Part shown: in pieces, positions 1 to 7,297 of the stretch | Layout: each line of letters opens with the position of its first letter | Numbering within the stretch: the first letter of the stretch is position 1 | Source of the DNA: Lineus longissimus | Lineage: Eukaryota; Nemertea; Pilidiophora; Heteronemertea; Lineidae | Reading direction: 5' to 3' | DNA length: 64,000 nucleotides | NCBI RefSeq assembly: GCF_910592395.1 | Contig: NC_088321.1 | Location: 4,650,001 to 4,714,000 of the forward strand | Translations under genes and position numbers: made by a program | The notes under the pieces: model-generated | What the model saw: only the letters and a program-made list of their open reading frames with translations | What the model was told of the DNA's origin: nothing | The model's database searches: none

Positions 1-133
1 CTGGTGGCCAAACCATGAAACGAATTGGACCGAAACTTGGTCTCCCAGGTGTCATTACATAAGGGTACATGTGTACCAAGTTTCAACTCAATAGCTCTAA
101 CAGTTACGAAACGTGCCCTGCTAACGGACGACG

Positions 134-201
<68 letters not shown>

Positions 202-254
202 ACGACGGACGCCACGGTATGGGATAAGCTCACCTCTGCTAAGAGGTGAGCTAA
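1..254 (+). mobile_element. Helitron/Helentron-like non-autonomous repeat, copy A (3' end only)
   Basis: The sequence matches the 3' ends of the full copies at 38889, 48498, 55403 and 56867. It has the conserved block before the microsatellite, a (GAC)n tract at about 127-211 flanked on both sides by GACGGAC variants, and a terminal hairpin at 227-252 with 11-bp arms (AGCTCACCTCT/AGAGGTGAGCT) followed by AA. The 5' part lies outside the window. A microsatellite followed by a 3' stem-loop ending in CTAA resembles HINE/Helentron-type elements; that family assignment is inference. Confidence 0.75.
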
Positions 255-290
255 AAAGTGTTGACTCACGGTTGAGAAAGAAGTAAGATA

Positions 291-316
291 TTTATAATGT
301 AAAATCATATTATAAA
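291..316 (-). terminator. Hairpin at the 3' end of the small viral pseudogene
   Basis: The inverted repeat TTTATAAT...ATTATAAA (8-bp arms, 10-nt loop) begins just past the stop codon (position 321) of the minus-strand gene at 321-605. It is one of five palindromes at gene 3' ends in this viral segment, so a role in 3' end formation is plausible. Confidence 0.4.
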
Positions 317-320
317 CATG

Positions 321-605
321 TTACTCAATTTGCAATAAAGGAAGTTCTTTCATTTCTTTTGGCACATTTTTCCATCTTCTACGGGTCAACATATAGTCTA
401 AATAAGTTCCAACGATAGCCCACCATGTTTCTAATTTGATGAAGGAGTCATTCACTGATATCTCAAGTTGATCCACTTTAGTATTGACTTTAGTTGCTGT
501 TATAACGTCAGGATTTAACTGACTGATTTAACTGTTTTTTATTTTTTGAATGTCCTCTTTTAGTTCCTCAATAGCTGCTGGGTAAAAGTATTTAATCCCA
601 CACAT
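321..605 (-). pseudogene. Small viral protein gene with an internal stop
   Basis: This minus-strand frame would encode about 94 residues from the ATG at 605 to the TAA at 321. It is interrupted by a single in-frame TAA at about codon 26. The rest of the frame stays open and has a protein-like composition, with an acidic/Lys N-terminal helix and a Trp- and Tyr-containing hydrophobic stretch followed by a basic RRRW cluster. I do not recognise the family. The upstream sequence holds the AAATAAATG-type motif seen at other genes of the segment, a few bases before the ATG. The nonsense mutation fits a decaying endogenous viral copy. Confidence 0.5.
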
Positions 606-634
606 GTTAGGCATTTATTTAAACATTTTATTTG

Positions 635-698
635 AATGTGCCATTTTTGGCACATTGATTGAGTAAGATTAAATTCAATATGCCATTTTCGGCACATT
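635..698. promoter_or_regulatory. Pair of TGCC(N6)GGCA palindromes upstream of the capsid gene
   Basis: Two palindromes lie between the divergent genes at 321-605 (-) and 730-1944 (+). The first, at 635-656, is perfect: AATGTGCCA, TTTT, TGGCACATT. The second, at 677-698, has core TGCCATTTTCGGCA. A third copy with the reverse-complement core is at 4746-4770 and is followed by the same CACATTGATTTTTTTT run. Repetition at intergenic sites suggests an operator or promoter element; the function is inferred. Confidence 0.5.
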
Positions 699-715
699 GA
701 TTTTTTTTTAAAAAT

Positions 716-732
716 TTTACTATAAATAAATG
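716..732 (+). promoter_or_regulatory. AT-rich start motif TATAAATAAATG of the capsid gene
   Basis: TATAAATAA abuts the capsid ATG. Near-identical strings (TATAAATAAATG, TAAAATAAATG, AAATAAAATG) precede the ATGs at 2836, 4322, 4723, 5060, 5640 and 8437, and close variants lie within about 20 nt at 605, 2003, 5397, 6812, 7298 and 8104. The repetition across genes on both strands is seen directly. The resemblance to TAAATG-type late promoters of large DNA viruses is an inference. Confidence 0.5.
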
Positions 733-1944
733 GACACATCATTTGGTAAATATCTTGATCCTTATAGATCAAACAAAATAGCCAAGGGGCTCAAAGCTAA
801 AAGAAATTATGAAGTCATTACTCACAATCCTAATTCTGTGAATCCTGGAGAAACACTTTATGTGAAAATTCCTCAGCTTGAAAAAGGACAAGTGATTGTT
901 CCTAAAAGTTTGAAACTTACATTTAAACTTTCTACCTCATCAAAAGCAATTAATGCAGCCAATGCTGCAGCAGCTGGATTTGTGGCTAATGTAGGTCGAA
1001 ATATTGTAGAAAGAATTACTACTAAATTGGGTGGAAAAACAATGAGTGAAGTGGACAAATCTTACATCTATAATACGTTCAAGGACTTTTGGTTGACAGA
1101 CAAGCAGAGGAAAAATCGTGTTCAGCAAGGTATTGACAAGGAGCAACGAAAAGATGCTATTAAAACAGCATTTGGTGACAGATATTGTATTCCTATTGAG
1201 TCAGAACTTTTTGATGATCATCTACCTTTTTACCCATCAGCTATTTTAGAATCCATTGAATATAACATCAAATTTAATGACGCAAAATATGTTGTGACAG
1301 GAACTGCAACGTCAAAAACATATGCTGTGAAAGATATTCAACTTGAGTATGAAACAGTCTTTTCCACAGAACTTAGTGAGGAAATCGAAGCAATTTATGC
1401 TGATACTAGATTTAGATATGAAGACGTGCATCTTTTGAGGACAGATTCAATTGGAAAGAATAAACGCATGAATATCAATGTAGATGTCAATCGTGCTTCT
1501 ACAAAGGGTATTCTGATATTTTTCCAGAAAAATTACGCTGAGTATGATGCCGAAAATACAAGTTTTCAAAATCCAGACATCACTAATGTGACCATTACTT
1601 CAGAAGGAATTTCTCACTGTATATACAAGTCAGGAATGAAAGCCTATAATCAATTTGATGAAGTAAAACGACTTTATATGTCAGAAGATCTTAAGCAAAC
1701 TGAAGACTGCATGATGGATGTTGAGAAATTCTATGAAAATCATAAATATGCTCTGTGGATTGATCTGAGAAGTACAGAGGACAACGAATTACATGGATCT
1801 GGAACTGCCATGAGCAATATTAAACATGGTTTACAACTTGAACTTACCAGAAATACTGAAACAGAATATGACATGCTTGTCTATATTGTAGCTGATGGAT
1901 TAGTAGGACTTGAGAATAAACGAGTAAAGGGCATTGTACACTAA
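730..1944 (+). CDS. Double-jelly-roll major capsid protein (endogenous DNA virus)
   Basis: The 404-residue open frame is intact from the ATG at 730, which follows a TATAAATAA motif directly. The composition is beta-rich with few charged clusters. It resembles the double-jelly-roll capsid proteins of small eukaryotic DNA viruses and virus-like transposons (Polinton/adintovirus/Polinton-like relatives): a short N-terminal arm, an N-terminal region with NPNSVNPGETLYV and VGRNIVERIT, a central region rich in Tyr/Asp, and a C-terminal LWIDLRSTEDNELHGSG segment followed by a final beta-rich stretch. The next gene on the same strand is the packaging ATPase, the usual morphogenesis partner. The assignment rests on motif memory and context, not on an alignment. 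The open frame may mean recent integration, since neighbouring genes are broken. Confidence 0.75.
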   Translation: MDTSFGKYLDPYRSNKIAKGLKAKRNYEVITHNPNSVNPGETLYVKIPQLEKGQVIVPKSLKLTFKLSTSSKAINAANAAAAGFVANVGRNIVERITTKLGGKTMSEVDKSYIYNTFKDFWLTDKQRKNRVQQGIDKEQRKDAIKTAFGDRYCIPIESELFDDHLPFYPSAILESIEYNIKFNDAKYVVTGTATSKTYAVKDIQLEYETVFSTELSEEIEAIYADTRFRYEDVHLLRTDSIGKNKRMNINVDVNRASTKGILIFFQKNYAEYDAENTSFQNPDITNVTITSEGISHCIYKSGMKAYNQFDEVKRLYMSEDLKQTEDCMMDVEKFYENHKYALWIDLRSTEDNELHGSGTAMSNIKHGLQLELTRNTETEYDMLVYIVADGLVGLENKRVKGIVH

Positions 1945-1957
1945 CCACAAAAATATT

Positions 1958-1983
1958 CTCAGTCTTCAAATTTGAAGACTGAG
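1958..1983 (+). terminator. Perfect 26-bp palindrome after the capsid gene
   Basis: Perfect 13-bp arms (CTCAGTCTTCAAA and its complement) meet with no loop, 14 nt after the capsid stop and 20 nt before the ATPase start. Its position matches the other gene-end hairpins of this segment. Confidence 0.55.
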
Positions 1984-2002
1984 TTGTTAAAATAAACAAG
2001 AC

Positions 2003-2330
2003 ATGAATGTGAGTGAATTTTACTGTGATCCACCTTTCAATATGTTAATTGTCGGAATGACTGATTGTGGCAAGACCTACTTTATACTAGATTTACTTGA
2101 AAAAGAATTTCGTAAAAAATTTGATGACATTGTGATATTTTGTCCAACCATTGACATGAATAAAACTTACCAAGATAGAGCATGGATTACACAAGATAAA
2201 AACAGTCACATTTATCCTCCAAAATTAGTACTTACAGATTTAAATATATGCTTAGAAGATGCGATTGAAAATTTAAAAAGTCAAGATCATCAAACATTAT
2301 TTATCATTGATGATTGTGCTAATAAGATCA
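2003..2330 (+). pseudogene. FtsK/HerA-type packaging ATPase, N-terminal part, cut by an inversion
   Basis: The first about 110 residues carry a P-loop (Walker A) GMTDCGKT near residue 18 and a hydrophobic strand plus acidic pair (Walker B) LFIIDDCA near residue 98. This is the spacing expected of A32/FtsK-like genome-packaging ATPases. Immediately after DDCANKI the homologous sequence stops and the frame ends at 2350. The missing C-terminal part, with the SGRHYGISVWLLTQ motif, is found on the opposite strand at 6824-7120. The exact break lies within roughly 2322-2335. The gene sits directly downstream of the capsid gene. In this state it lacks the sensor and arginine region and should not be functional. 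Confidence 0.75.
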
Positions 2331-2836
2331 CTGCGCTTTCCATTCACTAAATTTTTACTCGTATCAACAATACTACAAGAAATTCTATACTCATGATAGG
2401 GTAGAAGTTTACAAGGTTTATTACCAGTAATTTCTGATCTTATACAGGTATTGTCTTCAAAAGTCATTCCAAATATTTCACCTAGTTCTTTATGGAGAAC
2501 TACAGCAAATGGTGGCTCGACTTTAATTTTAATTTTACCTTCACTGGGTAAATAAGTTAACTTAAATTTATCAGCATGTCCTTTTTCACTCAACGCTTCC
2601 TGTACTGCTTTATTGTAGGTAACTGGCGTATAAAATCCGTTGGGAATAGTGATCAAGTCTTGATTTGTATAGGCCCCATCAACAACAGTCGCAAATCGTA
2701 AATAGTGATTATGTAATTCCCTTGAAAAATTATAGTAAGTCATAGGAATAATAGCCTTTTCAACCTGCACGGTTTCATATGACTGAATACTAGCTGGAAG
2801 TAGAATCCTTAATACATCATGAAATCTAACGTTCAT
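2331..2836 (-). pseudogene. Single-jelly-roll minor capsid (penton-type) protein, N-terminal part
   Basis: The frame starts at the ATG at 2836, after CTAAAATAAATG, and reads about 168 residues of beta-rich sequence before the inversion breakpoint. It then runs on into antisense ATPase sequence to a chance stop at 2297. The N-terminal half includes FHDVLRILLPASIQSYETVQ and a TIPNGFYTPVTYN segment. An N-terminal strand followed by a conserved turn of this kind is typical of penton-like vertex proteins in Polinton/adintovirus-type elements. The C-terminal end, finishing SIDLRLE, lies at 7121-7297 on the plus strand. The family call is from pattern and context. Confidence 0.65.
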
Positions 2837-4322
2837 TTATTTTAGAAGAAATTTTATGTGCTTTTTGTTTAATGCTTCCTATATTGGATGATAATACTTG
2901 AATAATAACTAAAATAGTGACAGCGACCATAATAATCAAATGCTCTGCTAAAAATCCTACAACACCAGCAGCTGCTTTTAAGATAGTGGACACAATGGAG
3001 CCTAAAATTCCAGGCAAAGCTACTAAAGCTTTTTTACCTAAAGAAAGCAGCCAATTTTTAAATTTGATCAAACCTTGTGTCATTTTACTAGGAGGTTTGC
3101 TAGGTCCTATAGGTTTACTAGGTCTATCAGGTCTTCCCGGTCCTGACTTAGAAGGTTTACTTGGTTTAAATACTGCAGCCAAAGTTCCACCAATGGCAGA
3201 CAACGCTATAATAACTGCACTAACAATAGTAGCAAGTTTAAAACCTTTCAATTTGAATAATGCGTCAAGTCTTTCTCCTAAGGATTTACTTGTATCATTG
3301 ACTTGATCTTTAAAATTGTAAGCTGTTTGTTTAGCTATATTCCTAGTGTCTTTTTTGAGTTGTTCAACAAATTCAACTTCTTCTTCATTAGCCTTGTCCA
3401 AATTTTTGTACTCTTCCTCAATTAATGGCTCCCTCATTTCAATATCGTCACTTTGCTCCAATGTGGTTATTTTATCCATTATTCGCTTACGTATCAGTCT
3501 ATATTTTTCCCTAATGCCACGTAACTTACGTCTGATGTAGTCAATAGCATCATCTAACTTAGAATTATTTGTTTTCATAGGCTTGTCTGTTTCATCAAAA
3601 ATATGTGTTTGAACATTGTCTGTATCTGTCTCAGGTTCAACTTCAACAACATTTGATTCACCAGTGTCAATATTTGTGTCCTGTACTCTAGCTTGTTCAT
3701 TTGTGTCAATAATTTCAGGTTCCAGAACCTGTACAACATTTGATTCACCTAAGCCTAAATCACCAGCTGGATCCATGTCATCAGCTGCTTGATTCAATCT
3801 TTCTTGAAAATTTCCTGACTTAGGAACACCTCCAGTTATTTTAGGTGTTCCTTCAGGAAGTGATATTGTTTCTTTTCCTTCAAAATGATTGAGAAAATTA
3901 ATTGCTAAAGCTTTTTGTTTACTTTTTTCCAATGTCTCTTTTGGTTTAAAATCGTCACTTTTACTACCATTATAATCAATTTTGTAAGTTAATTGTAATT
4001 TTTTATTTCCTTCTACATAGTAATATGTACCACTTTCAAACTTAATATGTGGTTTTAGTAAATCTCTTCTAACATCACTTATAAATCTACCATATTGTTT
4101 TTCTAATTTTGATTCAAGAATTTGCATTCTTCTTTCGGGTGTACCAATGCGTACAACATCTTCATTAGAAGGTGGGTTAAATTCATTCCTAAGAAGAAGA
4201 ATATTCTCAAGAATATCATTTGCCTCTAGTTGATTTTTTAAGGTATCTTCCACATCTCCTAAATCAGGATCTACATCTGGATCATATGCTTCATTTTTAA
4301 ATCCCATACCACCTTCTTGCAT
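2826..4322 (-). CDS. Large predicted virion membrane protein (498 aa)
   Basis: The open frame runs from the ATG at 4322 (preceded by AAATAAATG) to 2826, overlapping the start of the minor capsid gene by 11 nt. Residues 1-150 are charged. Residues about 150-250 are acidic and Thr/Glu-rich, with a repeated GESNVV motif. Residues about 255-360 are predicted helical or coiled-coil, with Lys/Arg-rich stretches. A first hydrophobic segment (LATIVSAVIIALSAIGGTLA) lies near residue 370. A Pro/Lys/Ser-rich linker (KPSKPSKSGPGRP type) follows. A second long hydrophobic region (about 430-480, Ala/Gly/Val/Ile-rich) precedes a basic tail. I do not recognise the family. Its place in the morphogenesis cluster and its two membrane regions suggest a structural or entry-associated virion protein, which is inference. 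Confidence 0.6.
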   Translation of the reverse strand: MQEGGMGFKNEAYDPDVDPDLGDVEDTLKNQLEANDILENILLLRNEFNPPSNEDVVRIGTPERRMQILESKLEKQYGRFISDVRRDLLKPHIKFESGTYYYVEGNKKLQLTYKIDYNGSKSDDFKPKETLEKSKQKALAINFLNHFEGKETISLPEGTPKITGGVPKSGNFQERLNQAADDMDPAGDLGLGESNVVQVLEPEIIDTNEQARVQDTNIDTGESNVVEVEPETDTDNVQTHIFDETDKPMKTNNSKLDDAIDYIRRKLRGIREKYRLIRKRIMDKITTLEQSDDIEMREPLIEEEYKNLDKANEEEVEFVEQLKKDTRNIAKQTAYNFKDQVNDTSKSLGERLDALFKLKGFKLATIVSAVIIALSAIGGTLAAVFKPSKPSKSGPGRPDRPSKPIGPSKPPSKMTQGLIKFKNWLLSLGKKALVALPGILGSIVSTILKAAAGVVGFLAEHLIIMVAVTILVIIQVLSSNIGSIKQKAHKISSKINER

Positions 4323-4327
4323 TTATT

Positions 4328-4478
4328 TTAAATAAATTTTGACAAAACAGCTGAACCAATAACACTTCCTGCAATATAGGCCTGTTCATAATTTTTCTGA
4401 GAAGAACTAGGTTTATAATAGTGAGTTAAATTTGGCTTAGGATGGATGCTGTCATAATAGCGGATAGAGTCTTTCATG
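4328..4478 (-). pseudogene. Small hydrophobic viral protein gene with a one-base frameshift
   Basis: From the ATG at 4478 the frame reads MKDSIRYYDSIHP and then hits TAA. Shifting one base at the CCC run near 4439-4441 restores a second open stretch to the TAA at 4328, including a Gly/Ala/Val/Ile membrane-like segment (AYIAGSVIGSAVL). The combined size, about 49 residues, resembles the neighbouring small membrane proteins. I infer a recent one-base insertion. I do not recognise the family. Confidence 0.45.
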
Positions 4479-4480
4479 TC

Positions 4481-4723
4481 TTACATGTCTGATTGTGCTT
4501 GATGTTTTTTCTGACGCTGTTCTGCAAGGAAATCAAGATGTTTAATTCTATTGTGCGACCATGTTGCTGACTCCTTTTGTAATTTTTCGCTTGCTAAATC
4601 ATGTCTTTTACGCTCTTCTGCAGCATTCTTAGCATCAAATGCATGGAACATGGCATTGCCCCCAACGAAAGCAGTCGCATTAGCTACTGCTCCAAAAATT
4701 GTAGTTAAAATCATGCCAGCCAT
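4481..4723 (-). CDS. Small predicted membrane protein (80 aa)
   Basis: It starts at the ATG at 4723, abutting TATAAAATAA. Residues 2-25 form a hydrophobic Gly/Ala-rich segment (MILTTIFGAVANATAFVGG). The remainder is a charged, Lys/Arg/Glu/Gln-rich helix ending QAQSDM. This layout, an N-terminal membrane anchor plus a basic helical tail, is common among small virion proteins, but I do not recognise the family. It belongs to a run of same-strand small genes between 4322 and 5397. Confidence 0.5.
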   Translation of the reverse strand: MAGMILTTIFGAVANATAFVGGNAMFHAFDAKNAAEERKRHDLASEKLQKESATWSHNRIKHLDFLAEQRQKKHQAQSDM

Positions 4724-4745
4724 TTATTTTATAAAAATTTTCGTT

Positions 4746-4770
4746 CAATATGCCGAAAATGGCACATTGA
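4746..4770. promoter_or_regulatory. Third TGCC(N6)GGCA palindrome
   Basis: Core TGCCGAAAATGGCA is the exact reverse complement of the core at 681-694. It is flanked by the same TTCAATA and CACATTGATTTTTTTT sequences. It lies just upstream of the minus-strand gene at 4481-4723. Confidence 0.5.
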
Positions 4771-4799
4771 TTTTTTTTTAAAAAAAATTTCTTCAACAA

Positions 4800-4820
4800 G
4801 GGCTAACAATTTGCTAGCCC
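4800..4820 (-). terminator. Hairpin after the 78-aa gene
   Basis: GGGCTA and TAGCCC arms with a 9-nt loop lie immediately downstream of the stop of the minus-strand gene at 4824-5060. Confidence 0.5.
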
Positions 4821-4823
4821 TGT

Positions 4824-5060
4824 TTAATTAGTGATGTTCTTTGGCAAACCTTGCTTTTCCAGATATCCTTTCGTAATAATAGCTAGTGACACAGCACCAG
4901 TTAGCTTCAATGCTTCCATCAAGTCAGGTTTACTAGGATCACCAATGTTTGACTTGAGTAGCTTTTTAGCAGCCATGCCATAGCCAACAACAAGTGCTGC
5001 TAAAACTGCAGAATGGTAAATTGTGTTTCCAATATTTTTTGTGTCGATCATTGTGCTCAT
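4824..5060 (-). CDS. Small predicted membrane protein (78 aa)
   Basis: The start at 5060 directly follows TATAAATAA. There are two hydrophobic segments, residues about 17-32 (AVLAALVVGYGMAA) and about 50-62 (LTGAVSLAIITKGYL), separated by a polar SNIGDPSKPD linker. I do not recognise the family. It is likely a small virion or host-membrane protein, judging by its neighbours. The frame is intact and is followed by a strong hairpin. Confidence 0.5.
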   Translation of the reverse strand: MSTMIDTKNIGNTIYHSAVLAALVVGYGMAAKKLLKSNIGDPSKPDLMEALKLTGAVSLAIITKGYLEKQGLPKNITN

Positions 5061-5088
5061 TTATTTATAGTAAATTTTTTTTTAAAAT

Positions 5089-5397
5089 TTATAAGATCAT
5101 ATTGTCAGATTTTTGTTTAGCTTTGAGTTTTTTAACATCATTATGTAAATTTTTTTCAATAGGTGACTCCTTTGACTCCTTTTTAGAGTAGAACCAAACA
5201 AAACCTGCTAAAGTGATTCCACTTATCACTATTAAAGGATAGTAAGGCAAATAATAATTTTGCTTAATGTCATCATCTGTTTTCACTTTTTTCTTCCCTT
5301 TATTCAACTGACCTAATTTTTTACCCCATTCAACTCTTTTATGATTCTTTGGCTTTTCAGTTGTTGTAATTTCAGTTGTTGTGTTTTCTCCGTCCAT
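5089..5397 (-). CDS. Predicted single-pass membrane protein (102 aa)
   Basis: The N-terminal half is Thr/Glu- then Lys-rich (TTTEITTTEKPKNHKRVEWG). A hydrophobic segment follows at residues about 52-70 (YPLIVISGITLAGFVWFY), then a charged Lys/Glu tail. The start at 5397 is the first ATG after an ATAAAATAAACAG stretch. I do not recognise the family. It closes the minus-strand run, and the intergenic region beyond holds the 22-bp repeat array. Confidence 0.5.
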   Translation of the reverse strand: MDGENTTTEITTTEKPKNHKRVEWGKKLGQLNKGKKKVKTDDDIKQNYYLPYYPLIVISGITLAGFVWFYSKKESKESPIEKNLHNDVKKLKAKQKSDNMIL

Positions 5398-5422
5398 ATC
5401 TGTTTATTTTATGAAAAAATAT

Positions 5423-5562
5423 TAGCGACTATTAAAGTCATTATTAGCGACTATTAAAGTCATTATTAGCGACTATTAAAGTTATTATTAGCGACTATTA
5501 AAGTCATTATTAAAGTCATTATTAGCGACTATTAAAGTCATTATTAGCGACTATTAAAGTCT
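5423..5562. repeat. 22-bp tandem repeat array in a divergent viral intergenic region
   Basis: About six copies of a 22-bp unit (TATTAGCGACTATTAAAGTC plus AT) are arranged head to tail. One unit is shortened to 12 bp near 5505-5520, and one carries a T for C. It is followed by two copies of GATTTTTTGTGTGATGA. The array sits between the minus-strand gene ending its 5' side at 5397 and the plus-strand gene starting at 5640. Confidence 0.8.
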
Positions 5563-5639
5563 GATGATTTTTTGTGTGATGATAGTTGATTTTTTGTGTG
5601 ATGACTCCTTTTAATAAAAATTATGTCTTCATAAATAAA

Positions 5640-6332
5640 ATGAAGACAGATGTTAGATTTGACAACTTTGAAGAAATATATGAAAAAGTTGTTGAAGCAT
5701 TAGAAAATGACGCAAGACACTATCAATATGATATGTCACTTGTTTCATACACTCGTTATTATTTGCGAGAGCAGCTTAAAATAGCTGGAAAATATGTCAA
5801 TTTATATTGTAATCATTGGATTTGTCAAGATTGTTATTCAACAGATTGTACTATACTAGAGAATGAAGTCGTTTGTAATGATTGTGGAACTGTAGACAAT
5901 GCTTTTGATCCATATGATCATACTTCAGATTTGTGGACAAATTCTATTCAAAAAACGTATATTTGTGGATCACACTATGGCATGGAAAAAACTCATAAGT
6001 ATGTGATATCTAAATTTTCAAAATTTAAAGAACACTATAAGGACGAACTATTGTTCAAGAGAGTGGACAATCATTTAATTGCCAAGGATGTGAAAAGGTT
6101 AGAAGACCTGTTTGAACAGAATAAGGATAAACTAAACAGAAATTCCTTCTTTTTTAATAAACATATTTTAAGAAAATTAAATGAACACTATCTTTTAGCA
6201 CCAGCAAGTATAAGCGCAGCGATGAGAAAAAAATTGAAAAAATTGGACGCAAAAGCGGCTGCATCAGCGAGTGTATTAACATCTTCTTTAGAAAAGGTGT
6301 ATGACGATTTTAAAAAATTAAATTGGCCATAG
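5640..6332 (+). CDS. Zinc-ribbon protein resembling viral late transcription factor (VLTF3/TFIIB-type ribbon)
   Basis: I place the start at the ATG at 5640, because CATAAATAAA abuts it like the other genes; an upstream in-frame ATG exists at 5601. The 230-residue product has a four-cysteine ribbon: CQDC, a 15-residue gap containing ENEVV, then CNDCG. This is the pattern of TFIIB N-terminal ribbons and of poxvirus-like VLTF3 proteins. The following region is helical, with a Lys/Phe-rich segment (FSKFKEHYKDE) and a C-terminal basic patch (MRKKLKKLDAK). VLTF3-type factors direct late transcription in large DNA viruses, which would match the shared start motif in this segment. The family call needs a profile search; a generic TFIIB-like ribbon is the alternative. 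Confidence 0.5.
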   Translation: MKTDVRFDNFEEIYEKVVEALENDARHYQYDMSLVSYTRYYLREQLKIAGKYVNLYCNHWICQDCYSTDCTILENEVVCNDCGTVDNAFDPYDHTSDLWTNSIQKTYICGSHYGMEKTHKYVISKFSKFKEHYKDELLFKRVDNHLIAKDVKRLEDLFEQNKDKLNRNSFFFNKHILRKLNEHYLLAPASISAAMRKKLKKLDAKAAASASVLTSSLEKVYDDFKKLNWP

Positions 6333-6359
6333 ATTTTATAAAGTCAGACTCTATAAAAT
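6333..6359. terminator. Hairpin between convergent viral genes
   Basis: 13-bp arms with one mismatch (ATTTTATAAAGTC / GACTCTATAAAAT) surround a single base. They exactly fill the gap between the stop of the zinc-ribbon gene (6332, +) and the stop of the 150-aa gene (6360, -), so it can serve both strands. Confidence 0.6.
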
Positions 6360-6812
6360 TTAGGAATCCTCGCTCTCACATGTGTCTTCCACTGCTAATT
6401 CTGATTTTTCATGCGTCATTGCAGTTTCAGCCGTATTGACTACAATTGTACCTGCCGCTAAAAGTGTTGGGTTCATATATTGACCCAGTTGTTTCTTTAT
6501 TTCATGGTTTACTATGATATTGTCATTTAATTTTGCATGTAATTTTTTTTGATCCAAATTTGGAAATACAATTTTTACTGCTTGAGTATAACCAAATAGT
6601 AAATTAGAGACTAAATCATCAGCAATCTGAGTATTATATTTGATGTTATACTCATTATGTAATTTTTCAATATTTTTTTGTGAAGCTTTTTTAATCGTAG
6701 CCTCAGATGATTTTATTCCTAGTTTATTGAGTAATCCTGATTGATAGTGTGAAAGTAATTCACTTCGCATGTCACACTCTTCAACAGTAGTTTCCACATT
6801 CACGCCGTTCAT
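6360..6812 (-). CDS. Hypothetical viral protein (150 aa)
   Basis: The intact frame starts at the ATG at 6812, with CATAAATAAACACACC upstream. The sequence is mostly helical and polar, with a central Lys/Gln-rich region, a moderately hydrophobic stretch near residues 115-125 (TLLAAGTIVVNT) and an acidic tail (EDTCESEDS). I do not recognise the family. Before the inversion it would have lain immediately downstream of the ATPase on the same strand. Confidence 0.45.
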   Translation of the reverse strand: MNGVNVETTVEECDMRSELLSHYQSGLLNKLGIKSSEATIKKASQKNIEKLHNEYNIKYNTQIADDLVSNLLFGYTQAVKIVFPNLDQKKLHAKLNDNIIVNHEIKKQLGQYMNPTLLAAGTIVVNTAETAMTHEKSELAVEDTCESEDS

Positions 6813-6823
6813 GGTGTGTTTAT

Positions 6824-7120
6824 TTATGATAAAAAATAATCAAAAGGCATCTTTCTGCGCAGTATAAGCTTCTTTCCTGCATCAATCTGCGTCAGAACTG
6901 TGTCTTTTTCGCTTTGTGGAATACAGCGATTTTCTTTGAAGATTTGATCCATAGAGTGTTGATCATTCATTGTATGAATCACCATGTGTTTACAATTTTC
7001 TCTAAAATCTTTTACAACTGCATTATATTTTTGAGTCAAAAGCCACACAGAAATGCCATAATGTCTTCCTGAGAAAGCTAGTTCAGTCAATTTTGTACAC
7101 TTATTCTTTGATTCCCACAA
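6824..7120 (-). pseudogene. Packaging ATPase, C-terminal part, stranded by the inversion
   Basis: About 98 residues have no ATG of their own; the frame opens with TTG next to the breakpoint. They contain the conserved region that follows Walker B in A32/FtsK-like packaging ATPases: LTELAFSGRHYGISVWLLTQ, then a KDFREN segment. The tail LILRRKMPFDYFLS ends the protein. The N-terminal part lies at 2003-2330 on the other strand. Confidence 0.7.
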
Positions 7121-7297
7121 ATTACGTCATTTGTTCCCAAGGGTAAATATTATGGAGATATACATGAATATACCTCCCTTCAAAAAGTAAAGATCGCAAA
7201 GCACGATCATACTAGTATTGAACTACAGGTCAAAGATCAGAATGATGACCCTATTGAATTTTTAACCCCAGTTTCAATTGATTTACGGTTAGAATAA
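7121..7297 (+). pseudogene. Minor capsid (penton-type) protein, C-terminal part
   Basis: Reading the plus strand from about 7121 gives about 58 residues to the TAA at 7295-7297. They include ITSFVPKGKYYGDIHEY and end SIDLRLE. There is no start codon at the left edge, and the frame abuts the inversion breakpoint. The beta-strand pattern and final hydrophobic/basic strand suit the end of a single jelly roll. The N-terminal part is at 2331-2836 on the minus strand. Confidence 0.65.

Larger units (their letters stand above)
2331..7120. other. Inverted segment of about 4.8 kb within the viral element
   Basis: The ATPase N-terminal part ends at about 2330 (+) and its C-terminal part begins at about 7120 (-). 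The minor capsid N-terminal part ends at about 2331 (-) and its C-terminal part begins at about 7121 (+). One inversion with these two breakpoints explains both split genes and the change of strand of everything between. Breakpoints are known only to within about 15 nt, because short antisense overlaps blur them. Confidence 0.75.

Noticed and set aside
25-249. Arg-rich open frame through the (GAC)n tract
   Set aside because: It is a translation of a microsatellite inside a repeat; the same false frame appears in every copy.
5423-5562. CRISPR-like array
   Set aside because: Units are contiguous without spacers and the DNA is animal; it is a plain tandem repeat.
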